NCBI GenBank assembly: GCA_910576335.1
Contig: CAJTIU010000011.1
Coordinates: 62,001-126,000, forward strand
Origin: Lachnospiraceae bacterium
GTDB lineage: Bacteria; Bacillota; Clostridia; Lachnospirales; Lachnospiraceae
DNA length: 64,000 nucleotides
Direction: 5' to 3'
Shown here: positions 25,893 to 34,187 of the stretch, piece after piece
Layout of the letters: every line of letters begins with the position of its first letter
How positions within the stretch are numbered: position 1 is the stretch's first letter
Position numbers and translations under genes: made by a program
The notes under the pieces: generated by a model
Databases searched by the model: none
The model's input: only the letters and a program-made list of their open reading frames with translations
What the model was told of the DNA's origin: nothing

Positions 25893-27416
25893 ATGGCACA
25901 GTCAATCCACACATACATTGCGATTGACTTGAAATCTTTTTATGCCTCTGTGGAATGCGTCGAGAGGGGGCTTGACCCTATGACAACGAATCTTGTTGTT
26001 GCCGATTTAAGCCGCACAGAGAAGACCATCTGTCTTGCCGTGTCACCATCGTTAAAGGCATGGGGGATCTCTGGCAGGGCAAGGCTTTTTGAGGTGGTAC
26101 AGAGAGTAAAGGAAGTCAATGCAGGGAGAATCCTTCAGGCGCCGGGACATGTATTTGACGGCGTCTCGTATGATGACCAGGAGCTTCAGACGTCTCCCCA
26201 GAAAGCGCTTGACTATATTGTCGCGCCGCCCAGGATGGCATACTATATTGAATACAGTACGAAGATTTATGAAATCTACCTGAAATATGTGGCGCCAGAG
26301 GATTGTCATGTATACTCTATTGATGAGATTATGATTGACGCCACGCATTATCTGAATACCTATCAGATGTCGGCCCGTGATCTTACGGGAAAGATTATCC
26401 GGGATATTTACGAGGCTACAGGAATCACCGCTACGGCAGGAATTGGTACAAATCTTTATCTTTGTAAAGTGGCGATGGATATTGTGGCAAAGCATATTCC
26501 GCCGGATAAAAACGGGGTGAGGATTGCCACACTGAATGAAAAGAGCTATCGCCGGATTCTGTGGAGCCATGAGCCCATTACAGATTTCTGGCGTGTGGGG
26601 AAGGGATACGCAAAAAAACTGGCGGAGCATGGTATGTTTACGATGGGAGATGTGGCAAGATGCTCATTGGGAAAACCAGAGGATTATTATAATGAGGATT
26701 TGCTTTATAAGCTGTTCGGCATCAATGCGGAGCTTCTCATTGACCATGCCTGGGGATGGGAGCCCTGCACGATGGCGGACATTAAGTCCTATAAGCCGGA
26801 AAATAACAGTATCTGTTCCGGACAGGTGCTGCACTGTCCGTATACAGCCGATAAGGCAAGACTTGTGGTGCAGGAAATGTCAGATATGCTTGCGCTTGAC
26901 CTGGTAGACAGGCATCTGGTGACAGACCAGCTTGTACTGACAGTGGGTTATGACATGGAGAATCTGAGAGACAGGAAAAACCAGTATCAGGGCGAGGTTA
27001 CGACTGACCGCTATGGACGGAAGGTTCCGAAGCATGCCCATGGAACCACGAACCTTGAAAAGCAGACATCCTCTGCAAAGGTGATTGTGAAAGCAATTTT
27101 GGAGTTATATGACAGAATTATTAACAAAAAATTTCTGATCCGACGGATTACCCTGGGGGCGAATCATATTGTGGATGAAGCTTCTGTTGTTCAGAAGCCG
27201 GTTTTTGAGCAGCTTGATCTGTTTACGGACTATAATGCAAGGAAGGAGCAGCAGGAGACGGAACGTTCGGAGCGGGAGAAGGAGCGCAGGCTGCAGCAGG
27301 CCATGCTGGATATCAAGAAAAAGTACGGGAAAAATGCGATCCTGAAAGGAACAAATCTGATGGAGGGCGCCACGGCAGTGGAGCGGAACCGCCAGATTGG
27401 TGGGCACAAGGCGTGA
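25893..27416 (+). CDS. Y-family translesion DNA polymerase (UmuC/UvrX type)
   Basis: 507 residues. Catalytic motifs IAIDLKSFYASVECVERG at the N-terminus and YSIDEIMIDATHYL near residue 145, then TAGIGTNLYLCKVAMD; the little-finger region extends to about 430, and the tail is charged and coiled-coil-like (REKERRLQQAMLDIKKKY). It most resembles UvrX/YqjW-like Gram-positive polymerases. The ATG at 25893 follows GGGGAGG at 8 bases; a GTG three codons earlier is less likely. Promoter and LexA box are about 85 bases upstream, and a YolD-like gene follows. Together they form an SOS mutagenesis cassette as in Bacillus yqjW-yqjX. Confidence 0.9.
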   Translation: MAQSIHTYIAIDLKSFYASVECVERGLDPMTTNLVVADLSRTEKTICLAVSPSLKAWGISGRARLFEVVQRVKEVNAGRILQAPGHVFDGVSYDDQELQTSPQKALDYIVAPPRMAYYIEYSTKIYEIYLKYVAPEDCHVYSIDEIMIDATHYLNTYQMSARDLTGKIIRDIYEATGITATAGIGTNLYLCKVAMDIVAKHIPPDKNGVRIATLNEKSYRRILWSHEPITDFWRVGKGYAKKLAEHGMFTMGDVARCSLGKPEDYYNEDLLYKLFGINAELLIDHAWGWEPCTMADIKSYKPENNSICSGQVLHCPYTADKARLVVQEMSDMLALDLVDRHLVTDQLVLTVGYDMENLRDRKNQYQGEVTTDRYGRKVPKHAHGTTNLEKQTSSAKVIVKAILELYDRIINKKFLIRRITLGANHIVDEASVVQKPVFEQLDLFTDYNARKEQQETERSEREKERRLQQAMLDIKKKYGKNAILKGTNLMEGATAVERNRQIGGHKA

Positions 27417-27457
27417 ATCATTGTGGGATGAGAGTATCAGGAGGAATATAGGATTCT

Positions 27458-27895
27458 ATGAAAGAATTAATGAATTTGAAAAATATGCATAAATATGACG
27501 ATATTATTGACCTGCCACATCATGTGTCAAAGACCCATCCTCAGATGCCGGCTGCAGACCGGGCAGCGCAGTTTGCGCCCTTTGCTGCACTGGCGGGGCA
27601 TCATGAGTCTGTGAAGGAAGCTGCACGGCTGACAGAGGAGATGGCAGAGCTCGATGAATTGGTTAAGGCAGAGATTAATGAAAAGCTTCAGAATATCCAG
27701 AAAAATCTAAGCCAGAAGCCAGAGGTCTCAATTACCTATTTTGTTCCGGATGCCAGAAAGGAGGGCGGCAGTTATGTAACAGTGACCGGAGGTGTGAAAA
27801 AGGTTGACACATATAAAAAAATCCTCATTCTGACAGATGGAACCTATATACCGATTGATAAAATAGCAGGAATAGAAGGGACGGGGCATTTTTAA
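27458..27895 (+). CDS. YolD-like protein
   Basis: 145 residues. The YolD-like core is seen as PAADRAAQFAPFAALAGHHESVKEAARLTEE, with a C-terminal beta-rich part ending ILTDGTYIPIDKIAGI. YolD proteins are encoded beside UmuC-like polymerases in Gram-positive bacteria and are thought to take the place of UmuD, but the mechanism is not established. AGGAGG lies 13 bases before the chosen ATG; ATGs at 27470 and 27485 are alternatives. The last residues GTGHF and the TAA are read from the family A palindrome at 27877-27910. Confidence 0.8.
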   Translation: MKELMNLKNMHKYDDIIDLPHHVSKTHPQMPAADRAAQFAPFAALAGHHESVKEAARLTEEMAELDELVKAEINEKLQNIQKNLSQKPEVSITYFVPDARKEGGSYVTVTGGVKKVDTYKKILILTDGTYIPIDKIAGIEGTGHF

Positions 27896-27910
27896 AAATG
27901 CCCCGTCCCT
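27877..27910. repeat. palindromic repeat family A, copy at the end of the yolD-like gene
   Basis: Perfect 34-base palindrome with left arm AGGGACGGGGCATTTTT. It supplies the last codons and stop of the yolD-like gene and lies 7 bases from the end of the convergent antiporter gene, so it could terminate both. Confidence 0.85.
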
Positions 27911-27917
27911 GACTGCA

Positions 27918-29087
27918 TCATTCTTTTTTCTGGTATAACATTTTCAGAATAACTGGTGTAATCACAGATGACACAAGTATTAAAAGGATGACCGCTGAAA
28001 AGTATTTCGATTCGATCATCTGTACCTGCAGGCCTTTCTGTGCCACGATCAGCGCCACCTCCCCGCGGGTCATCATACCCACGCCGATTTTCAGGGAATC
28101 CAGGGAATGGAACCCCAGAAGTCTGGATATCGCGCCACATCCGATTACCTTGGTAACCAGGGCGACAATCACGAATAGAATACTGAATATGAGCAGTGCA
28201 GGCGTCATGTCATCAATGGAGGTCTTAAGCCCGATGCTGGCGAAAAATACAGGCGCAAAGAGCATATAGGAGTTAATATCTACCTTGCGGGCTATGTATT
28301 CGGAATCATCAATGCTGCACAAGATAATGCCGGCTACATAGGCTCCAGTAATATCCGCAATTCCAAAAAACCGCTCTGCCGCATATGCCATGGCAAAGGC
28401 AAGAACAAATCCTAAGATCGGAATCCGCCTTGTATGAGGATACTTCTTGTCTAAAATCTTGAATATTTTATATGTAATCACACCAAAAACAACAGCAGCA
28501 GCAAAGAATAGTACTGTGCTGATAATAACAGCGGATGGTTTTGAATCAGGATCCTTCATTCCTACCACAAAGGTCAGGACAATGATTCCGATTACATCAT
28601 CAATAATTGCAGCGCTCATAATCGTAGTTCCCGTCTCGGATTTCAGATATCCAAGCTCCTGCAGGGAAGCAACAGTAATACTTACAGAGGTTGCGGTCAT
28701 GATCACACCGGTAAACAAGGCGGAGTAAAACTGGCCGCTTCCTGTCGGGGCAAATCCGTAATAGCAGCAGTACAGAAGATATCCCCCTGCCAGCGGGACA
28801 AAGACACCGGAGCAGGCGATGAGAAGCGCTTTCCATCCGGTGCGCATCAGATCCTTCAGGCTGGTCTGCAGCCCGGCAAAAAACATCAGAAGAACAACAC
28901 CGATCTCTGCCATGCCGCTGATCAGTTCTGTCTGCTGTACAAGCCCAAGAATACTCGGACCGATTAAAAGCCCGGCGATAATTTCCCCCACAACCTGGGG
29001 CGCCTTAAGCTTTGCAGCAGCCAGACCGCACAGTTTGGCAGAAATAAGGATAATTGCAAGATCCCTGAAAATCATATAAGTTTCCAT
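27918..29087 (-). CDS. cation:proton antiporter, CPA2 (Kef/NapA) family
   Basis: 389 residues with about 12 hydrophobic segments, matching the Na+/H+ exchanger domain (PF00999). Visible family segments: QVVGEIIAGLLIGPSILG near residue 30, the paired motif AAIIDDVIGIIVL near residue 155 with the two adjacent Asp expected of electrogenic CPA2 exchangers, and GMMTRGEVALIVA near the C-terminus. There is no RCK/TrkA-N domain. The start ATG follows GGGAGAG. It has its own promoter at 29134-29162 and stands alone. The transported ion (Na+ or K+) cannot be decided from sequence. Confidence 0.9.
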   Translation of the reverse strand: METYMIFRDLAIILISAKLCGLAAAKLKAPQVVGEIIAGLLIGPSILGLVQQTELISGMAEIGVVLLMFFAGLQTSLKDLMRTGWKALLIACSGVFVPLAGGYLLYCCYYGFAPTGSGQFYSALFTGVIMTATSVSITVASLQELGYLKSETGTTIMSAAIIDDVIGIIVLTFVVGMKDPDSKPSAVIISTVLFFAAAVVFGVITYKIFKILDKKYPHTRRIPILGFVLAFAMAYAAERFFGIADITGAYVAGIILCSIDDSEYIARKVDINSYMLFAPVFFASIGLKTSIDDMTPALLIFSILFVIVALVTKVIGCGAISRLLGFHSLDSLKIGVGMMTRGEVALIVAQKGLQVQMIESKYFSAVILLILVSSVITPVILKMLYQKKE

Positions 29088-29133
29088 GTTTACATCTCTC
29101 CCTTAATAATACATATTTTCAAAAACGTCCTTT

Positions 29134-29162
29134 ATTATAGCACCATTACACATACAATGCAA
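29134..29162 (-). promoter_or_regulatory. promoter of the antiporter gene
   Basis: Minus strand TTGCAT (29157-29162), 17 bases, TATAAT (29134-29139). The -35 box touches the family A palindrome at 29162-29203. Confidence 0.6.
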
Positions 29163-29203
29163 ATCGGGGACGGGGCATTTTTAAAAATGCCCCGTCCCCG
29201 ATT
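29162..29203. repeat. palindromic repeat family A, intergenic copy
   Basis: Perfect 42-base palindrome (left arm begins AATCGGGGACGGGGCATTTT) between the divergent antiporter and ilvN genes, where a terminator function is not needed. This argues that the element is a dispersed repeat and not merely a set of terminators. Confidence 0.85.
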
Positions 29204-29277
29204 CAATCAGTTGCACTTTTCTGTGTGGAGTGGTATCATAAATAATGTTAATGTTGTAAGAAAGTTGAAGGAAACAC

Positions 29278-29306
29278 TTGACAAAGAAAGAAGATATTGA
29301 TATTAT
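29278..29306 (+). promoter_or_regulatory. promoter of ilvN
   Basis: Perfect TTGACA (29278-29283), 17 bases, TATTAT (29301-29306). Just after it AACAG-N8-CTGTT with flanking A and T runs (about 29308-29333) forms a short hairpin at the presumed transcript start; its role is unclear. Confidence 0.7.
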
Positions 29307-29363
29307 AAAAAAACAGAACGCACTCTGTTTTTTGAAAAACTAAAAAAGAAGGAGAAATGCGTG

Positions 29364-29861
29364 ATGCAGAGAGTATATTCATTACTTGTTAATAATGACC
29401 CGGGTGTATTGAGTCGTATATCGGGCTTGTTCAGCCGGAGGGGCTACAGTATTGACAGTATTACTGCGGGAGTGACGGCGGATCCCAGATTTACAAGGAT
29501 TACGATTGTGGCCAGCGGGGATGAGCTGATTCTGTCCCAGATTGAGAAGCAGGTCAGAAAGCTTGAGGATGTGATTGAGATCAAGGTACTGAATCCCGAT
29601 GAATCTGTTTACCGGGAGCTTATTATGGTGAAGATCCGGGCGAATTCTGCCCAGAGGGCAGAGATTATATCCGTGGCAGATATTTTCCGGGCAAAGGTTG
29701 TGGATGTGGAGAAGGAATCCCTCATGGTGGAGCTTACCGGAAACCAGTCGAAGCTTGAGGCATTCCTGAATCTTCTGGACGGCTATGAGATCCTGGAACT
29801 TGCAAGGACGGGAATCACCGGTCTTAAGCGGGGAATCAAGGATGTCACTTACATTGACTAG
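29364..29861 (+). CDS. ilvN: acetolactate synthase small (regulatory) subunit
   Basis: 165 residues. N-terminal ACT domain (YSLLVNNDPGVLSRISGLFSRRG and SITAGVT) that binds valine, then the C-terminal ilvN domain (RANSAQRAEII, ending GYEILELARTGITGLKRG). It activates the large subunit and makes it sensitive to feedback. No large subunit (ilvB) is present in this window, so it must be encoded elsewhere. A GTG at 29361 precedes the ATG at 29364; GGAG is 9 bases from the ATG. The TAG stop lies in the family B repeat. ilvC follows 137 bases on. Confidence 0.94.
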   Translation: MQRVYSLLVNNDPGVLSRISGLFSRRGYSIDSITAGVTADPRFTRITIVASGDELILSQIEKQVRKLEDVIEIKVLNPDESVYRELIMVKIRANSAQRAEIISVADIFRAKVVDVEKESLMVELTGNQSKLEAFLNLLDGYEILELARTGITGLKRGIKDVTYID

Positions 29862-29906
29862 TACAGCATTGTAGAATTCACCGTTAATTATGTAAGGGTG
29901 TAGTAG
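29858..29906. repeat. palindromic repeat family B, degenerate copy at the ilvN stop
   Basis: CTAGTACAGCATTG, then AATTCACCGTTAATTA and GTGTAGTAG. It is a mutated version of the perfect copy at 31024-31072. The TAG of ilvN (29859-29861) falls inside CTAG at the repeat's edge. Confidence 0.65.
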
Positions 29907-29953
29907 TACAGCTAATTAGTATGGGTTATACTGTCAGCCAGTACTTATGGTAA

Positions 29954-31009
<1,056 letters not shown>

Positions 31010-31023
31010 TCATATTTAACTCG

Positions 31024-31072
31024 CTAGTACAGCATTGCATAATTCACTGTTAATTACGCAATGCTGCACTAG
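31024..31072. repeat. palindromic repeat family B, best copy
   Basis: CTAGT-A-CAGCATTGC-A-TAATT pairs with AATTA-C-GCAATGCTG-C-ACTAG across the centre CACTGTT, giving a 19-bp near-perfect stem. Variants occur at 29858, 32650 (inverted) and 40676. Confidence 0.8.
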
Positions 31073-31137
31073 TATAACCCGATTTAATCACCTGAACAGA
31101 AATACGCTTTGGGTCAATTAAATTGGGTTATATTTTT
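31073..31137 (+). terminator. terminator of ilvC
   Basis: TATAACCCGATTTAAT pairs with ATTAAATTGGGTTATA (one mismatch), followed by TTTTT. A closely similar hairpin follows the family B copy at 40711-40762, so repeat and terminator may move as a unit. Confidence 0.7.
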
Positions 31138-31150
31138 GTGTAAAATTGGG

Positions 31151-31190
31151 AAAATAAAAAGACATCCACATGACGGAATGGATGTCTTTC
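31151..31190 (-). terminator. terminator of rpsT
   Basis: On the minus strand AAAGACATCCAT pairs with GGATGTCTTT and is followed by TTATTTT. It lies 18 bases after the rpsT stop. Confidence 0.8.
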
Positions 31191-31208
31191 CTATATTTTT
31201 GTTGTCTA

Positions 31209-31472
31209 TTAAGAAATTGCGTTTACAGCTTTTGATAAGCGGGAAATCTTTCTTGAGCATGTATTCTTGTGATATACACCCTTGCTTCCTGCCTTGTTAA
31301 TCTCAGCGATTGCGACTTTCAATGCGTCTGCAGCTAAAGCGGCATCCTTGTTTGCTACTGCTGTCTCAACTTTTTTTACGCAAGTTTTTACCTTTGATTT
31401 GATTGCTTTATTTCTTGCAGCCTTAGTTTCGTTTACTAAGATTCTTTTTTTTGCAGATTTGATATTAGCCAA
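31209..31472 (-). CDS. rpsT: 30S ribosomal protein S20, TTG start
   Basis: 87 residues, the normal length: basic helical protein starting (M)ANIKSAKKRILVNETKAARN. The conserved start coincides with a TTG at 31472 preceded by GGAGGT 8 bases away; no ATG is available in a suitable place. E. coli rpsT also uses UUG, where it is part of autoregulation, so the same choice here is notable. The gene is monocistronic on the minus strand with its own strong promoter, leader hairpin and terminator. Confidence 0.95.
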   Translation of the reverse strand: MANIKSAKKRILVNETKAARNKAIKSKVKTCVKKVETAVANKDAALAADALKVAIAEINKAGSKGVYHKNTCSRKISRLSKAVNAIS

Positions 31473-31522
31473 TTTGTCCACCTCCAATATCTTGTATTTC
31501 GACCTTTGTTATCGATTCAGGA

Positions 31523-31555
31523 TTCGTTAGAGCCGGACACGGACGTCCTAACGAA
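31523..31555 (-). promoter_or_regulatory. hairpin in the rpsT leader
   Basis: TTCGTTAG and CTAACGAA (8 bp) enclose a further GGAC/GTCC pairing. It lies between the promoter and the GGAGG of rpsT, in about 95 bases of leader. It may be an S20 autoregulatory site, which is inference. Confidence 0.4.
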
Positions 31556-31567
31556 ACGCACGTATTC

Positions 31568-31596
31568 ATTTTAGCCCAAGGGAGTTGTTCTGTCAA
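31568..31596 (-). promoter_or_regulatory. promoter of rpsT
   Basis: Minus strand perfect TTGACA (31591-31596), 17 bases, TAAAAT (31568-31573). Confidence 0.8.
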
Positions 31597-31669
31597 TACA
31601 TATTTTTTGAAATATTGTAAAAACTAGTATTGTTCTAAATAAGATTTTGAAAGCCAGGGAGAGATGAAG

Positions 31670-32668
31670 ATGGTGGAGAAGTATAGTATCAGAACAGATC
31701 TGGCACTGGAGCAAAAAGAACGGTTTGAGTCAGATCAGGTGGAAGTACAGGGGGTTGTACTTACGGAGGAAGTAGACGAGGAACGGGAGATCAAGGTGAC
31801 AACAGTGAAGATTGAGACAGAAAACGGGGCAAAGGTCATGAAAAAGCCTGTAGGGACATATATCACCATGGAGGCCCCGAATATGGCAGTGCCGGACGAG
31901 GATTACCACAGGGAGATTTCCGCAGAGCTTAAGAAGTTTCTGGCTGGTATCATGAAGGGAGATCAGGAGGATTATTCAGTGCTTGTGGTAGGGCTGGGAA
32001 ATCGGAAGGTGACTCCGGATGCATTGGGCCCCTATGTGGTGGATAATCTGAACATTACCAGGCATATTGTGAAGGAGTATGGAAAATATGCCATGGGGGA
32101 GGAGCATGTAAGGCTGGTAAGTGCCATCGTACCGGGCGTGATGGGACAGACAGGGATGGAGACAGTGGAAATCATAAGGGGCATCGTGAACGAGACAAAT
32201 CCGGATCTGATTATTGCCATTGACGCGCTGGCTGCCAGGAGTTCAAAAAGGCTGAACCGGACCATCCAGATCGCAGATACGGGGATTAATCCTGGGTCCG
32301 GCGTGGGAAATCACAGGAATGCCATTACCGAGGAGACGGTGGGGGTTCCTGTACTTGCGATCGGGGTTCCGACAGTTGTGGATGCAGCAACGATTGTCAA
32401 TGATACGATGGAAAATTTCCTCGCGGCTCTTGAAACATCAGAATCATTAAAAGGAGTCGGGGTAGTGATGCAGGGATATAGCGCAGCGGAAAAATATGAG
32501 CTGGTGAAAGAGCTCATTTCCCCGCACCTCAATGGGTTATTTGTAACGCCGAAGGATATTGATGAGACAGTGAAGCGCATCAGCTATACCATATCAGAGG
32601 CTTTAAATATGCTGTTTTCGGGCAGTGATTCACAGGATAGTGCATCTGACACAGCGTTGCGTAATTAA
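31670..32668 (+). CDS. gpr: germination protease GPR
   Basis: Aspartate-type protease made as a zymogen in the forespore; it degrades small acid-soluble spore proteins at germination. 332 residues from the ATG at 31670, which is 8 bases after AGGGAG (an ATG at 31664 is too close). The propeptide boundary region YSIRTDLALE matches Bacillus GPR; VVGLGNRKVTPDALGP and IAIDALAARSSKRLNRTIQI are family blocks. The last residues (TALRN) and TAA come from an inverted family B repeat, beyond the conserved domain. spoIIP follows, as in B. subtilis. Confidence 0.95.
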   Translation: MVEKYSIRTDLALEQKERFESDQVEVQGVVLTEEVDEEREIKVTTVKIETENGAKVMKKPVGTYITMEAPNMAVPDEDYHREISAELKKFLAGIMKGDQEDYSVLVVGLGNRKVTPDALGPYVVDNLNITRHIVKEYGKYAMGEEHVRLVSAIVPGVMGQTGMETVEIIRGIVNETNPDLIIAIDALAARSSKRLNRTIQIADTGINPGSGVGNHRNAITEETVGVPVLAIGVPTVVDAATIVNDTMENFLAALETSESLKGVGVVMQGYSAAEKYELVKELISPHLNGLFVTPKDIDETVKRISYTISEALNMLFSGSDSQDSASDTALRN

Positions 32669-32686
32669 CAGTGAATTCTGCACTCG
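32650..32686. repeat. palindromic repeat family B, inverted partial copy at the gpr stop
   Basis: CAGCGTTGCGTAATTAACAG followed by TGAATT matches the reverse complement of the copy at 31024-31072; the distal arm is shortened (CTGCACTCG). It contributes the C-terminal codons and stop of gpr. Confidence 0.65.
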
Positions 32687-32815
32687 CTATCTGTGCCAGA
32701 TGCACGTCTCCAATCCTAGACGTAGCCAGGATAAATCAGATCGGAAGGGACATGCACATAATGAGAAATCTTCCGTCATATAGTGTTAAGACGATAATTA
32801 TGACGGAGTGATAAG

Positions 32816-34012
32816 TTGAAGGACGGACAGAGAATCAGCCGGATTCTGATGGCAGCCACAGGAGCAGTTCTTTTATTGTATATAATGGGAAGTATGGGAG
32901 CCAAAGTAAGCCTGGAGGAATCCAGAAGGCTTCTGGCGGGACCGAATAAGATGCTTCTGAAAAGTGCAGAAGAGATGTATCTTAGCGGATTTGCCTATTC
33001 TGCGAAAAGCCACCATGTTTCGGCATGGGAGTGGGCGGCAAGACAGGCGATGAACCTGATCCCTCTCGGAACCTATGTAGAGGAAATGAATACGGCAGAT
33101 ACGGATATTGAAGACCAGGCAACCTATGAAATGATCCTGGCAAGACAGGCAGAAGATGAAAATGAAGTGGATGAAAACGGAAAGCTGATCGGGGAAGCAG
33201 AAAAGGAGCCGGAGGCAGAGACGGCTGCACCGGCTGGCGGAGGAATTGACATTTCCCTTGAAAAGCTAAAAAATTATGAATATCTGGTCAGTAATTTTTA
33301 TACGATTGACAGTACAACCATGACCAGCCCGGAGGAACTCAACGCGGAGGTGCTTCTTGGAAAGGATCTGAAAATAGATCAGAATACAAAGGGGCCAAAG
33401 GTGCTCATCTACCATACACATTCCCAGGAAGCATTTGCCGACTCAGAAGCAGGTAATACATCTGATACGATCGTGGGTGTGGGTGAATATCTTACGAAGC
33501 TTTTAAATAAACGGGGAATTGAGACGCTGCACCACGAGGGAGTCTATGACTTGATTGACGGGGAGCTGGACAGGAGTAAGGCATATGATCTTGCAGAACC
33601 AGAGGTGAAGAAGATCCTTGAGGAGAATCCAAGTATTGAGGTGGTGATTGACCTTCACCGTGACGGAGTGGCGGAAGGTACACATCTCGTAACTGAGATC
33701 AATGGGAAGCCTACGGCGCAGATCATGTTTTTTAACGGTCTGAGCCGTACGAAGGCAAACGGGGATATTGATTACCTCTATAATCCTTATATTCAGGATA
33801 ATCTTGCGTTTTCCCTGCAGATGCAGCTTAAGGCCATGGAACTGTATCCGGGCTTTACCAGGCATATCTATCTCAGGGGATATTGTTATAATATGAATAT
33901 TATGCCAAAGACACTGCTTATTGAGGCAGGCGCACAGACCAATACGGTAAAGGAGATGAAAAATGCCATGGAGGTGCTCGCCGAAACCCTGGACCAGGTG
34001 CTGACTCCATAA
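32816..34012 (+). CDS. spoIIP: stage II sporulation protein P
   Basis: Membrane-anchored amidase/endopeptidase of the SpoIIDMP engulfment machine. 398 residues: one N-terminal membrane segment (about 10-30), a linker, then the amidase-like domain with zinc-ligand motifs VLIYHTHSQEAF near residue 200 and IDLHRDGVAEG, and a final LIEAGAQTNT. It begins at TTG 7 bases after GGAGTG. An inverted repeat CCGTCATA/TATGACGG (32774-32805) lies just upstream and might be regulatory; GTCATAT within it resembles a sigma-E -35 box, but no matching -10 was found. Confidence 0.94.
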   Translation: MKDGQRISRILMAATGAVLLLYIMGSMGAKVSLEESRRLLAGPNKMLLKSAEEMYLSGFAYSAKSHHVSAWEWAARQAMNLIPLGTYVEEMNTADTDIEDQATYEMILARQAEDENEVDENGKLIGEAEKEPEAETAAPAGGGIDISLEKLKNYEYLVSNFYTIDSTTMTSPEELNAEVLLGKDLKIDQNTKGPKVLIYHTHSQEAFADSEAGNTSDTIVGVGEYLTKLLNKRGIETLHHEGVYDLIDGELDRSKAYDLAEPEVKKILEENPSIEVVIDLHRDGVAEGTHLVTEINGKPTAQIMFFNGLSRTKANGDIDYLYNPYIQDNLAFSLQMQLKAMELYPGFTRHIYLRGYCYNMNIMPKTLLIEAGAQTNTVKEMKNAMEVLAETLDQVLTP

Positions 34013-34020
34013 AAATATAT

Positions 34021-34049
34021 TTGATTCGAACCAGAGTTTGTGCTAATAT
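34021..34049 (+). promoter_or_regulatory. promoter of the topoisomerase operon
   Basis: TTGATT (34021-34026), 17 bases, TAATAT (34044-34049), leaving a leader of about 130 bases before the start codon. Confidence 0.55.
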
Positions 34050-34187
34050 GTTGTTATTATTCACAGGCATATAAAGGCTCCAGGGAGGATGCGCACTCAT
34101 GCAAAGATGACAGATACTGCAGGCTGTAGTACCGGTGTGGGGCATATTTTGCTTTATATGTCCGGGAATCATGAAAGGATTGGAAAA

